Source of the DNA: CAYPHY01 sp964410625
Lineage (GTDB): Bacteria; Chloroflexota; Anaerolineae; Promineifilales; Promineifilaceae
Assembly (NCBI GenBank): GCA_964410625.1
Contig: CAYPHY010000034.1
Coordinates: 1-55,939 of the forward strand
Length of the DNA: 55,939 nt
Direction: 5' to 3'
Part shown: positions 25,026 to 34,220 of the stretch, piece after piece
How positions within the stretch are numbered: the first letter of the stretch is position 1
How the letters are laid out: each line of letters opens with the position of its first letter
Notes under the pieces: model-generated
What the model was told of the DNA's origin: nothing
Databases searched by the model: none
The model's input: only the letters and a program-made list of their open reading frames with translations
Made by a program: the position numbers and the translations under genes

Positions 25026-25856
25026 TTAAATTTCACATCTCTCAATCTCCTCCAGTGAACCCAACCCATAACCACTTTCCACCAAATCAACAAAGCACTG
25101 AGTAAAACGTGCGGCCGGTGCGCCATCTATCACCTCGTGATTGAAGGCAATGGTCATACTCAGGTACTCGCGGATAGCGATCTGACCATCTATGACGCCG
25201 GGCTTACGGCCGATGCCGCCGATAACCAGTCCTAGCGAATTGGTGGGCGTGTTCAGGCCCCAGCCACTATGCCCGGCGAACATCCCTACAGAGGTGACGA
25301 TTACCGTTCCCATGAACTGCTTTAACACCTGCGGTCGCCCCAGGGCATAGCGAGTGTAAAGACGGCGCACAAAGGCAGGCAGGGATGTCGCCAATGACAG
25401 GGTACGCATCCCAGGGTCGGCCATCTCGTTGTTTTGGATGGTGCGAATTTCGCGGTGGATGTCGTAGACGCTCTTTTTATCGGCCGCGCGGATCACATAG
25501 CCCAGGGGGAAGCGGCGGCCGTCGCGCTTGCGCTCGATCATCGTCCCCACGTCCACGTCATCAAAGATCACCAGTTGCCCGCGCCAGTTGCGGTAAGCGT
25601 GGACGCTACGGTCGGCCGCGACTGCCTGCCCCACGCAGCCCACGATAAAGGCGGTGAAAGAGATCTTTTCCCCGCTTCGCTCCTCGTGTTCGCGGATCAG
25701 GCGGCGGGCTTCGGTCACGTCAATTTCCACCAGGCCGACCATCGGATGGATATAGCGAGCGACAAATTTCAAGTCAACCGACGGCCGTCGCTCCTTCGGG
25801 AAAGGGATGACTTGCTGTTTTTCAGAAGACCTGGACATCGTTTTGATGAGATTCAC
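25026..25856 (-). CDS. stand-alone 2-oxoacid dehydrogenase E2 catalytic-domain protein
   Basis: A 276-residue protein matching only the acyltransferase (CAT-fold) core of E2 subunits. It has the active-site motif FNHEVIDGAPAARF with the HxxxDG His and Asp, but no lipoyl domain and no E3-binding domain. It could transfer acyl groups between CoA and an unknown acceptor, as chloramphenicol acetyltransferase-fold enzymes do. I chose the GTG at 25856 because AAGGAGCCAAC lies directly before it. The longer frame to 25895 is encoded by an ATTCGTGAAG word repeat and is probably not translated; an ATG at 25838 is a further alternative. Confidence 0.75.
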   Translation of the reverse strand: MNLIKTMSRSSEKQQVIPFPKERRPSVDLKFVARYIHPMVGLVEIDVTEARRLIREHEERSGEKISFTAFIVGCVGQAVAADRSVHAYRNWRGQLVIFDDVDVGTMIERKRDGRRFPLGYVIRAADKKSVYDIHREIRTIQNNEMADPGMRTLSLATSLPAFVRRLYTRYALGRPQVLKQFMGTVIVTSVGMFAGHSGWGLNTPTNSLGLVIGGIGRKPGVIDGQIAIREYLSMTIAFNHEVIDGAPAARFTQCFVDLVESGYGLGSLEEIERCEI

Positions 25857-25870
25857 GTTGGCTCCTTGAA

Positions 25871-25937
25871 TCCACGAATCTTCACGAATCCACACGAATC
25901 CTTGATTCTATTCGTGAAAATTCGTTTGATTCGTGGA
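25871..25937. repeat. ATTCGTGAA hairpin word repeat
   Basis: TCCACGAATCTTCACGAATCC and its partial complement ATTCGTGAAAATTCGTTTGATTCGTGGA surround an 11-base centre. It fills the gap between the hydrolase and E2-like genes and provides false N-terminal codons to the latter. Confidence 0.85.
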
Positions 25938-25943
25938 TCGTAA

Positions 25944-28229
25944 CTACGGACGAAAGCCCACGTCATCCAGGATGACCAGACCCTTTTCATTACGGCCGAA
26001 GATAAACGTAACCTGACTGAGCTTCGCCGGATCAAATGCCGGGTTCTCCTGCTGGAACCACTCCAGCGGGAAGGAGTAGGTCTGGAACACCGGCTCGGCC
26101 GAACCGTTTTGGCCGTTCTCTAGCAGTCGCGCCTTTGCCGTGTGAAACTCGAACTGCGGCAAGAGCAGCGAGAAGTCGCTTAAGGGTAAATTAGCGACCT
26201 GATTAGCCTCGTCCTTCAGAGAGATGGTCAGGTCAATCGCTTCCGTGCCGGTGTTGCCATTCGCCAGAGCGAAGACCAGTGTGTCCCCGGCCGACGGCCG
26301 CCACGCCTCATCCTCAAACTCCAGGCGGTAAAAGGCCGTCCCACCCTTCTCGGTGCGGTCCCAACCGAGGAATACGGCTCCGGTTTGCTGGTCCCACCAT
26401 TTCAACCTGGGTATGCCCTCGTGCCAGGTGGTCAAATTACCCGCCTCGAACGACAGCCCATCTACACTGGCTGTCGTCACATCCACATCCTCATCAAAGG
26501 TCGCCAGGTAGCGCGTACCGCTTGCCTCATAGCGGGTCAAATAAGCGTTGTCCGGTAACCACGCCTGGCCGTTGAGCGCATTCTCGAACAACGGCCGGTA
26601 GCCAGCCACGTCGTTCAACGTCGCTTCCAAAAAGGCGCTGATAAACACTTTCGCCACCTGCATCTGTTCGGCCGCAGGCATCAACGCGCCCAGGTTGAGT
26701 AGTCCAGTGCTGGGGTGAGTCCCGCTGTCGGAGCGTCCCCAGGTGGTGTTGAACTGCCCATGATTAGCACGGTCTACGTAGACGGCCGCCTTAAACCAAT
26801 CCCCTTCGCCGCTGAATTGCACGCGGTTGTACTGCCTGATGCCTTCAAAAGCGGCCATGTCGCCGTCTTGCGCCCCCTGAATGACCAGATAATTGACGTT
26901 TTCCAATGGCGTAGGCTGGTTGGCCGGACGGTATTGCCCATCGGCCGGAGCAATAGCCACTACTGTGCGGATATTGAAGTCGTATGGCAGCTTCACCGCA
27001 GCATTGTCTGGATAGTAAGCAAGGTTATTGAAGGAAGTGGCAATCGCCGCCGCCTCGCCACCGCGTGAATGGCCCATCACCGCGATGCGCTCCATATCTA
27101 CTTTGCCAAAGAAGGGATTGTCCGGGTCGCGGTTCCAGCGTTGCCATTGCGCCAGATGCTCCAACAGCAGCCAGCCCCGGCCGTCGTTCTCCGTGTCCAG
27201 TCCGCTAAAGGAGCCAAAGCTGATGTAGTCCATCCAGTTGCCATTGAGAAAGTTTTCATCCACCGAGACCAGGATGATCCCCCGGCTGGCGAGTAGCTCG
27301 CCGAGATAGGCATAGCCGGGATCGGAGTCGTCCATCATCGAATGGTTGCCGTGGACGATCAACGCCAGCGGGAATGGTCCCTCGCCCTGTGGATACCAGA
27401 CCCGGCCGTTCAGCGGTAACTCGGTTACATCAAAGCCCCAATAGCGGGTGCGGAGATTGCCGCTTAGTCCTGCCCAACGGCCGACAAAGGCCGAGCCATC
27501 TACCGTTCGTGTGGTTAGTGCAGCCGCTTCGCCGAACTCCGGCCGTCGGTCGGAACCACTGCCATAGGTCAGCGTTTGCACTTCATACCTGCCCGGCAGT
27601 GATGGGTCAGCAATCTCCAAGGATGCGATGCGGGTGTTGGCGGCAACGGCCGAAGGCGTCGCCACCGGCACGCCCGGCCCCGGCCAGAGATACCAGACAA
27701 TGGCGGCAATCAGCACACCACTGCCAACGATCAGACCTGCCGATAGCGTGATCCGTTGCGGCCTGGTCAGCGTCGGCCAGCGGCCGTTTGCCAGCGTCCA
27801 TATCCCTGCGCCAAGCAACGTCCCTGGTATGAGAATCGCACCGACAACTAGCAAGGTCCCCGGCACACTCAGATTTTGGAAAAGCGACATCGCCAGAATG
27901 ACCGCTCCACCAATGAGAACCGCGCGGTAAAACTTGGGAATGGCAGTGACAATACCGGCGATCAAATCAACCAGGGCGATCACCAGCGCGGCGAGGACGG
28001 CCAGCCAGACAAAGTAACCTGCCCCATAAAGCAGATCGCTGCCTTGGCTGGCGGCCGCGACTGCCACCAGGAGCAATCCTAATACAACAATTCCCAACGC
28101 CGCCCCTTTCCAGCCGGTGGCATCGGGACGAACAGCATCCCAGGCTCCTTTTAGATGGGCGCTTAACCGTCTCACCGGATTCGGCCGCGGAGCGATGGTC
28201 AAGTTTTGATCAACAGACGAAGTCGTCAT
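25944..28229 (-). CDS. membrane-anchored alpha/beta hydrolase
   Basis: A 761-residue protein. Five or so N-terminal membrane helices (about 40-195) precede a large alpha/beta-hydrolase domain. LALIVHGNHSMMDD gives the oxyanion strand, GHSRGGEAA the nucleophile Ser, VIQGAQDGD the likely acid and ANHGQF the likely His. A C-terminal beta-rich domain (about 590-761) resembles a carbohydrate- or ligand-binding module. The fold resembles chlorophyllase- and PET-hydrolase-like enzymes, but I cannot name a substrate. It precedes the E2-like gene with only a repeat between. Confidence 0.78.
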   Translation of the reverse strand: MTTSSVDQNLTIAPRPNPVRRLSAHLKGAWDAVRPDATGWKGAALGIVVLGLLLVAVAAASQGSDLLYGAGYFVWLAVLAALVIALVDLIAGIVTAIPKFYRAVLIGGAVILAMSLFQNLSVPGTLLVVGAILIPGTLLGAGIWTLANGRWPTLTRPQRITLSAGLIVGSGVLIAAIVWYLWPGPGVPVATPSAVAANTRIASLEIADPSLPGRYEVQTLTYGSGSDRRPEFGEAAALTTRTVDGSAFVGRWAGLSGNLRTRYWGFDVTELPLNGRVWYPQGEGPFPLALIVHGNHSMMDDSDPGYAYLGELLASRGIILVSVDENFLNGNWMDYISFGSFSGLDTENDGRGWLLLEHLAQWQRWNRDPDNPFFGKVDMERIAVMGHSRGGEAAAIATSFNNLAYYPDNAAVKLPYDFNIRTVVAIAPADGQYRPANQPTPLENVNYLVIQGAQDGDMAAFEGIRQYNRVQFSGEGDWFKAAVYVDRANHGQFNTTWGRSDSGTHPSTGLLNLGALMPAAEQMQVAKVFISAFLEATLNDVAGYRPLFENALNGQAWLPDNAYLTRYEASGTRYLATFDEDVDVTTASVDGLSFEAGNLTTWHEGIPRLKWWDQQTGAVFLGWDRTEKGGTAFYRLEFEDEAWRPSAGDTLVFALANGNTGTEAIDLTISLKDEANQVANLPLSDFSLLLPQFEFHTAKARLLENGQNGSAEPVFQTYSFPLEWFQQENPAFDPAKLSQVTFIFGRNEKGLVILDDVGFRP

Positions 28230-28266
28230 CTTACCCTCCTTTGAGGGTTTTATGTTCGGGTGGAGG

Positions 28267-28339
28267 GTGTATTGGTATATTGGTCTATTGGTGTATTAGC
28301 CAACCCCAATAGACCAATACACTAATACACAAATACACC
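28267..28339. repeat. TGTATTGGTATATTGG hairpin repeat
   Basis: Words of TATTGG on the left (28267-28299) pair with CCAATA words on the right (28305-28339), separated by a short AGCCAACCC centre. It stands between the flavodoxin fusion and the hydrolase genes. A one-sided copy is at 3265-3292. Confidence 0.85.
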
Positions 28340-28349
28340 CACAGACCCT

Positions 28350-30053
28350 TTACCCCTGCAACGCCTCGGCAATCCCCGTTGCCCAGGTTTCAATGGTGCG
28401 CCAATCGCGATAGTCGCCAACGGGTGCTTTTACGCCTTTGACGATCAATTTCTCCGGCAGGTTGAGCTTTTCCATATCAAGCTCTCCACTAAAGACGGTG
28501 ATGTCACGCGGATGGATCCGTTCGGCAATCGGCCGCTGTGCTTCGGGGAAAGCCCAGCCCTTCGTCAAGGCGACGGGATCGCCCTCACCGGTCGGGCCGG
28601 AGGAGAAGAGCCAGACTGGCCGCTCCATCAATCGCTGTTCGTTGCGGGAGAGGAATTCGGCCGCTTCTTTGCGCCACTGCCCGGCATAAACCGCGCTACC
28701 CAGCACAACGGCGTCGTATGACCGCAGATCGTGGACCATCTCTACCGGCCGCACGACCGTCGTTAAGCCTGCCTCTTCTAATACCTGACCCATATACTCA
28801 GCAATTTCGGCCGTTGCGCCATGTTTAGTCGCATAGGTAACTAAAACTTTTTTGTTCATGATTAGAAACCTCCTAACCCAAGGAATTGCTTCACGTAATA
28901 AATCCTCTAGAAAAACCGCATCTTGCAATATCTGCTTCTTCCAGCCTGGGGCGAGCCGGTCGAGCAGGACAGCCTGGGCCATTCCGGTGTAATAGAAACG
29001 GCCGTCGCCCTCATTCTTCGCCATACGTCTGGTCTGCGCTACCTCGCGTGACCATTGACGCTCATATGTCCTGTATTCCTCGAAATCTGGATCAAATTCT
29101 AGGGCATCAACCGCCTGATATCCGGGTGTTGTTGCCGCCTGCCGCCAGATTTCCAATTCTACATACTTTGCCAATCCTTCCAGCCACTCGCGCTGCTGTT
29201 CATAGTTGACCAATGCTTGATCTAGCCCCGCTTGCTGGCGGCGCTGTGCTCGTTGATTCAGAAATTGACGGGTGAGATCGGTTGTTGCCCCCGGTGATTC
29301 AGCTTGCAGTGCCTCAACCAGCAAATCAAGTTCTGTTTGCCATGCCGCTTGCAGAGCAGCATCATCCCAGGGGTAACGGTTTTCCTCACTAGTTACATTT
29401 TCCGCATCGGCTAAGCGCGTTGGCGTAACCATGCCGGTATAGGCATGGAACGTCTCATGGAGGACGGCTGCCATATAATGTTCACTGTTGTCCAGCAAAA
29501 CGTTTGTAAACAGGGTATAGGGGAAGACGGCGGCGATTGGCGACGGTAAATCCTGGCGAATCTGGTTCGTTAAGCCGATTTTCATCCACTCCATGGTTGC
29601 CAGACTACCGACCCAGCGATCACCAATAGTGACCGCAAACGATTGCGGCGTTTCGCCGGATGCCGGTAGAGATTGCCGGTAATAGGTCTCCCCGTCAAAG
29701 GTGTCGTCCATCACCACTTCCCACGACCCACCAATCTGGTTTCCCTCCGGTACCTTTGCCCAGCCAGGTGATGGATCGGGGTAGCCAACCAGAAAGACAT
29801 AAGCCTCGTTGTAGTGGATGATTGGGATGTCGGCCGTGCCAAAACCCGGCCACGTTGCCTCGCCCAGCGTTTCACGCAGGTGATAGATTTCCGCCAGGCG
29901 AGCTTTGTCCTGGTCAGACAAATGCTCCACCGTGGATGATCTTGCCGGTAATTGTCGGTTGACAACAGCCAGCGCACCAATCGCTACCAGGGCGAGAAGA
30001 ATGATAGTTGCAGTAACTATCAGGCATCCGCGTCTTAATCCAGGCATCTTCAT
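28350..30053 (-). CDS. HExxH membrane protein fused in frame to a flavodoxin domain
   Basis: A 567-residue open frame with two unlike halves. Residues 1-398 have an N-terminal signal anchor (VTATIILLALVAIGALAVV) and a gluzincin-like site HETFH near residue 197 with a later EGLAKYVELE that could give the third ligand. Residues 399-567 (MNKKVLVTYATKHGATAEIAEYM...) form a flavodoxin of the protoporphyrinogen-oxidase/HemG type with the FMN loop TYATKHGAT. The junction carries a perfect TTAGGAGGT ribosome-binding site before the flavodoxin ATG (28859). An external peptidase and a cytosolic flavodoxin should not share one chain, so the first gene has probably lost its stop codon. Both products may still be made. 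Confidence 0.7.
   Translation of the reverse strand: MKMPGLRRGCLIVTATIILLALVAIGALAVVNRQLPARSSTVEHLSDQDKARLAEIYHLRETLGEATWPGFGTADIPIIHYNEAYVFLVGYPDPSPGWAKVPEGNQIGGSWEVVMDDTFDGETYYRQSLPASGETPQSFAVTIGDRWVGSLATMEWMKIGLTNQIRQDLPSPIAAVFPYTLFTNVLLDNSEHYMAAVLHETFHAYTGMVTPTRLADAENVTSEENRYPWDDAALQAAWQTELDLLVEALQAESPGATTDLTRQFLNQRAQRRQQAGLDQALVNYEQQREWLEGLAKYVELEIWRQAATTPGYQAVDALEFDPDFEEYRTYERQWSREVAQTRRMAKNEGDGRFYYTGMAQAVLLDRLAPGWKKQILQDAVFLEDLLREAIPWVRRFLIMNKKVLVTYATKHGATAEIAEYMGQVLEEAGLTTVVRPVEMVHDLRSYDAVVLGSAVYAGQWRKEAAEFLSRNEQRLMERPVWLFSSGPTGEGDPVALTKGWAFPEAQRPIAERIHPRDITVFSGELDMEKLNLPEKLIVKGVKAPVGDYRDWRTIETWATGIAEALQG
28857..28875 (-). promoter_or_regulatory. internal ribosome-binding site and start of the flavodoxin part
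   Basis: TAGGAGGT lies 9 bases before ATG at 28859 inside the 567-residue frame. It is the strongest Shine-Dalgarno in the neighbourhood and implies a separate 169-residue flavodoxin (28350-28859). Confidence 0.75.
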
Positions 30054-30068
30054 ACCTATACCCTACTA

Positions 30069-32270
30069 TTAATCGGACGCAGCATCTTCAACGGTAAAGG
30101 AGCTATTCAACTCAGCAAGGGTGTTGCCCTGGTCGTCTTGCGCCCAGACGCTCCAGTAGTAGAATTCGCCCGCTAACAACGGCGGCGTGATGGTTATCTC
30201 GGTCGCCGTTACGGTTGTCTCAAAAACCATCTGCGGTGGGTAGCCATGGAGCAGGAACACGTAATACTGGGTAGCATCTGGATAGCTTTCCCAGCGCAAT
30301 AGTGGCGAATCACCTACTTCCGCACCATCGGCCGGTTCAATCAACCCCATAAGGGCCTTGACCCAAAACTGGCGATTCAGTTCGGCAAGCGTGGCACCAT
30401 CCGCATCTAACGCTCGTACCGTCCAACTGTAGCTACCCGGCACGAGCGCGGGTGTTACCGGCACACTGGTTTCGGCCGTCGTTGTCTCATAGGCGACGAC
30501 GGGTGGAAAGGCGTCGTCATCCACTACCACCACTTCATAACGGTCTACGCCGGGGAAGCTGGCCCATTGCAGAATGGGTTCCACATCCACCGACTCGCCG
30601 TTTTCCGGCCACACGCCTTCCAATTCGGCCGCGGCCGGGGTAATTGTGATCGAACGCACCAGTTCATCGAGCAGCGCCAGATCGGGAAGGAAAGCGGCTG
30701 CTGGTTGCCCATTCAACATTTGCACCGTTTCCGTCACATAGCTTTCCCAATTCGCCTGGAAAGCCAGATAGTCCACGTTTTCTGCTGTTGGCGAAGCAGG
30801 TAAATCCGGTGCAGCGACGGGGTAGAAGAGCGTCACATATTGCGTGCCATCGTCGGTCAAGCCCTGGAAGGTGTAGAACAACTCCTGGTTGTTGATCGGC
30901 CCCATTCCCTGTGCTAACTGGGTTAGATAGCGCACCCCGCTGCCGTTGGCAAAGGAGAGATACTCCGCCTGAGCGCGGAACATCTGCAAGGCGTTGCTCG
31001 GTGGGAGCAGTGGCAAGGGTGGGGCGTCGGCCGCTGCTGTTTCGTAGGTGTCGAGGTTCGGCCGCTCCGCCAACAGTTGCCGCAAGGCCGCTACTTCCGG
31101 CTGCACTTCCTCATTGAGCGCATCTGTCGGGAAGAAATGGAGCTGTGCTTCCGCCGGTAAATATAGACCCATTGGTGAACGCTCTTGTGGCTCGCCACCA
31201 CTGACGAAGGTAAAGGAAAGATGTTCCGGTCTTGCCCAAGGTAGGCCGGGGCCAGGCGTTAAAGGGAGCGCCGGTTCCAATTCCGGCCAGACACTGGTTG
31301 CCAGGGCTGCATCATAGCTAAAACCGGTGTCCAGAAAGCGAATGTCCTGTTCTTCGTCCGTTCCGGTCTGGATTGTTCCCTCCAGCAAATTCCCCCACAG
31401 CCGGTGGATTGGCACTTGCCATACGCCATAAGGGACGGTTCCTGAAAGTTGGTTGAAGGTCAGGTCTAATTCGCCGATAGCGGGCAGTTCCCCAAAAGCA
31501 AAGGGGATTGATCCTTCAAGCTGGTTGTTGTTCAGGCGCAAGGTTCCCAGCGCTGAAAGATTGGCCAACGATTCTGGAATCGCACCATTGAGCTGATTGT
31601 CACAAAGGTCGAGGTATTCCAACCGGGTAAGCTGGCCTAACTCAGTGGGAATGGCCCCTTCTAACTGATTGTGGGCCAGCGCCAGGAAGCGTAGATTGCC
31701 CAGATTGCCAAAATCGGCCGGGATCGATCCGCTAATCTCGTTGGCGGAAAGATCGAGTGATTCGAGGTGAGACAAGCGGCCGAAATCATCTGGAATCGCG
31801 CCGCTTAAAGCATTGTTGTGCAGATCAAGCACGCGCAAGGCGGACAGGTCGGCCAGTGCAGCGGGTAGCTCTCCTTGCAACTCATTAAAGAACAAGGCGA
31901 TCATATCGAGACGGCCGTCTACACAGGCGAGACCATACCAACTGCACGGCGTTATGGTTTGCAGCCAGCCACTTTTTTCCAGCCAGGCCGGGCCGTTGGT
32001 GACCTCATAGAAAGCGACCAACGCCTGGCACTCGTTGGTTGGTATCTCACTGACGTTGGCACAGTCGAATCTACCTTCATCATTGAGGATGTCCGTATCA
32101 TCTACGCTGACTGTAGCTATGTCGCCTGGGTCGTCGGCCGTTTCCGGCACAGGGGCAGCCGTTGGCATCACGCTTTGCCCTTCGGAAGGCTGGCAACCGC
32201 TAACAATAACAAGCGACACAAGCAACAGCAACAACAGACCTGAAAAATTTGAGACATGTCGGTGAAACAT
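30069..32270 (-). CDS. LRR lipoprotein with plant-type leucine-rich repeats
   Basis: A 733-residue surface lipoprotein; the signal peptide ends in VIVSGC. An LRRNT_2-like cap (ALVAFYEVTNGPAW ... SWYGLACVDG) is followed by about seven 24-residue LRRs of the plant-specific type (for example LDLHNNALSGAIPDDFGRL and LDLSANEISGSIPADFGNL), over residues about 90-260. Then come an uncharacterised alpha/beta region and two Fn3-like repeats near the C-terminus (PILQWASFPGVDRYEVVV and PLLRWESYPDATQYYVFL). LRRs imply protein or polysaccharide binding outside the cell. The start at 32270 has GGAGG eight bases upstream; the ATG at 32300 has none. It ends 15 bp before the HExxH gene. Confidence 0.82.
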   Translation of the reverse strand: MFHRHVSNFSGLLLLLLVSLVIVSGCQPSEGQSVMPTAAPVPETADDPGDIATVSVDDTDILNDEGRFDCANVSEIPTNECQALVAFYEVTNGPAWLEKSGWLQTITPCSWYGLACVDGRLDMIALFFNELQGELPAALADLSALRVLDLHNNALSGAIPDDFGRLSHLESLDLSANEISGSIPADFGNLGNLRFLALAHNQLEGAIPTELGQLTRLEYLDLCDNQLNGAIPESLANLSALGTLRLNNNQLEGSIPFAFGELPAIGELDLTFNQLSGTVPYGVWQVPIHRLWGNLLEGTIQTGTDEEQDIRFLDTGFSYDAALATSVWPELEPALPLTPGPGLPWARPEHLSFTFVSGGEPQERSPMGLYLPAEAQLHFFPTDALNEEVQPEVAALRQLLAERPNLDTYETAAADAPPLPLLPPSNALQMFRAQAEYLSFANGSGVRYLTQLAQGMGPINNQELFYTFQGLTDDGTQYVTLFYPVAAPDLPASPTAENVDYLAFQANWESYVTETVQMLNGQPAAAFLPDLALLDELVRSITITPAAAELEGVWPENGESVDVEPILQWASFPGVDRYEVVVVDDDAFPPVVAYETTTAETSVPVTPALVPGSYSWTVRALDADGATLAELNRQFWVKALMGLIEPADGAEVGDSPLLRWESYPDATQYYVFLLHGYPPQMVFETTVTATEITITPPLLAGEFYYWSVWAQDDQGNTLAELNSSFTVEDAASD

Positions 32271-32312
32271 GGGATTTACCTCCACCGAGTCAAGGATCAA
32301 TATGTAGCCGTT

Positions 32313-33719
32313 CTACACAGCAACTGGTTGTGTGATAGGTCGCACGACGGCCGCTTGACCGACGGCCGCTCCATTGACGCCTGGCCTCTCCGGCACAACG
32401 GCCGTTTTTACTGCCAACAGCGCCAGGAAGCGTTCAACCTCATACCAGGATGCTTGCGCGGCCGGTGAAACAGTCGGCAGGATCAGGTCGAAGGCGTGTT
32501 CGGTTTGCGGATATTCCACATAAACGACCTTGACGCCGGCAGCGCGAAGTTTCTCATACAATGCTCTTGCCCCTTCGACTGCGACCAGCGAATCATGCTC
32601 GCCATAGAGCAACAGGGTTGGCGGGCAGTTGCGACCGGCATACTCAATGGGCGATGCCTGCCAATACATCTCTGGCAATTCGTCCGGCGTGCCACCAAAT
32701 AGAGCGCACATCATCGAATCTTGTACCGTTGTTCCCGGCTGCCAATGGGCAGGCGTCTCGACCTTGATCCCGACCACTTCGGACAGCCAGCGGGTCACTT
32801 TTGCGCTGGCGTTTTGCTCCTGGACAGGTGTGCTGAGCAGCTTTCCGGCGTGATGGTAATAGAGGGTCATATCCGTTGGCCCATACCAGGAGACCACCCC
32901 GGCAACGCTCAGATCACTCTCCAGCAACGCTTCTGGGGCCAGCTCCGCTCGTTCGGCCGTATAAGCCGCGAGGAGCGCCAGATGTGCACCGGCCGACCCA
33001 CCACCCAATACGATGCGCTCTGGGTCTACGCCATAACGCGCCGCATTGCGCTTCATCCAGGCAACCGCCTGTTTGACATCATCCAACATCCCGCGCCAGC
33101 CCGTTTCCGGGCAGAGCCGGTAGGCCACATCCATAACCACATGTCCCTGGGTGGCAAGACGGCGAAACAGAGGTTGTGTGCCCACATCCTTATCCAGAAA
33201 GTGCCAGCCGCTGCCATGAAAGTAAATAAAGGCCAGGCCAGATCGCGCCACGCCCATCGGCGGCTGCCACAAGTCACACAGCAAATGCCGTTCGCTGCCA
33301 GGGATGGTGTAAAAGGGGACGTCCTTAATCGGGAATGCATCGTTGGCTGGCGTCGGCCGCCATGCCCAACGCCCCTTCAACATGCCTGCTGCCTGTTCGG
33401 CGGGAATACGTTCGCTCCAATCGGTGCCGAAAGCGGTTTCGAAGCTGCCCCTGGTCTTCACTGTTCGCCTGAAGTAACGCGCCGAAGCCCAGGCTCCAAA
33501 CATCCCGGCGGCCTGAACAAACGGCCAGCGCATCAACGTCCCTAATAGGGCACCAACGAAACCGGATAGCGCCAGAATAGGAGCCAGGGCAGCGGCCACC
33601 ATCTTTGGAACAAGGAGCATCGTACCGGCCGCTGTTTTGACGCGAACCAGGTGTAACGTGCCAAGCAAAGCCGAAAGTGCGCTTAATATCACAGCAATCA
33701 GGCGGATTAATTTCTTCAT
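32313..33719 (-). CDS. membrane-associated alpha/beta-hydrolase (HSL/BD-FAE-type esterase)
   Basis: A 468-residue protein. Two N-terminal hydrophobic segments precede a carboxylesterase domain (about 140-430). IYFHGSGWHF gives the HGGG-like oxyanion motif, GGSAGAHLALLA the nucleophile Ser, LYGEHDSLV the Asp and TEHAFDLI the His. The layout fits hormone-sensitive-lipase-like esterases that attack short acyl esters. A good GAAGGAGATTCGAG precedes the ATG. An imperfect palindrome 58-74 bp upstream (33777-33793) may be an operator. Confidence 0.85.
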   Translation of the reverse strand: MKKLIRLIAVILSALSALLGTLHLVRVKTAAGTMLLVPKMVAAALAPILALSGFVGALLGTLMRWPFVQAAGMFGAWASARYFRRTVKTRGSFETAFGTDWSERIPAEQAAGMLKGRWAWRPTPANDAFPIKDVPFYTIPGSERHLLCDLWQPPMGVARSGLAFIYFHGSGWHFLDKDVGTQPLFRRLATQGHVVMDVAYRLCPETGWRGMLDDVKQAVAWMKRNAARYGVDPERIVLGGGSAGAHLALLAAYTAERAELAPEALLESDLSVAGVVSWYGPTDMTLYYHHAGKLLSTPVQEQNASAKVTRWLSEVVGIKVETPAHWQPGTTVQDSMMCALFGGTPDELPEMYWQASPIEYAGRNCPPTLLLYGEHDSLVAVEGARALYEKLRAAGVKVVYVEYPQTEHAFDLILPTVSPAAQASWYEVERFLALLAVKTAVVPERPGVNGAAVGQAAVVRPITQPVAV

Positions 33720-33776
33720 CTCGAATCTCCTTCAGCGGCCGTCTATGGCCGTTCGTTGTGTTTGCGGGGCATGTAT

Positions 33777-33793
33777 ATGTATCGTAGTTACAT
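33777..33793 (-). promoter_or_regulatory. operator-like inverted repeat upstream of the esterase
   Basis: ATGTATC-GTA-GTTACAT is a 7-3-7 inverted repeat with one mismatch in the short gap before the esterase. It could be a regulator site; no good promoter could be fixed around it. Confidence 0.35.
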
Positions 33794-33814
33794 CACCCTC
33801 CAGTCTGTTCGCGA

Positions 33815-34210
33815 CTAACGCCCGGCAACTGCTACCGGCGGCCAATCAAGCAGCCACAGCGAGAGGATGACGCCGGCGTTAAAGAGCAAAGCGAAAAAGG
33901 CGGGGGAAGCGGCCGGCGTTGACCAAAAGAGGATCAGGCCAACCAGGGAGACCAGGGCTGAAATGACTGCCAATGGCCGCCACCACGTTGTTTCCCCAAA
34001 TAACCCGACAGCAACCACGATAAAGCCAATGGTGGCGACTAGCCACAGTAGGCTGCCGATGATCTTTGCCGGGCTACCGGCTCCGAGCAGCCAGGAGTGG
34101 GTAGATTGCCCCCAATCGGCAATGCCCAACAAGGGGACAAGAAACAGGATATGGCCGATGCCATGTGCGCCCACGACGACGGCCAGGGCGATACGCAGTA
34201 AATTGGGCAT
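33815..34210 (-). CDS. small four-helix membrane protein, unknown function
   Basis: A 131-residue protein with four predicted membrane helices (about 3-25, 45-68, 77-97 and 101-122) and a conserved-looking GAHGIGHILFLVPL near the N-terminus. I do not recognise a named family. The start at 34210 is decided by TAAGGAGGATAAA directly upstream; an earlier ATG (34228) falls in the operator-like palindrome. It is followed by the esterase gene after 95 bp. Confidence 0.7.
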   Translation of the reverse strand: MPNLLRIALAVVVGAHGIGHILFLVPLLGIADWGQSTHSWLLGAGSPAKIIGSLLWLVATIGFIVVAVGLFGETTWWRPLAVISALVSLVGLILFWSTPAASPAFFALLFNAGVILSLWLLDWPPVAVAGR

Positions 34211-34220
34211 TTTATCCTCC

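Noticed and set aside
32721..33545. 274-codon plus-strand frame opposite the esterase gene
   Set aside because: No domain, no ribosome-binding site, and a complete esterase lies on the other strand.
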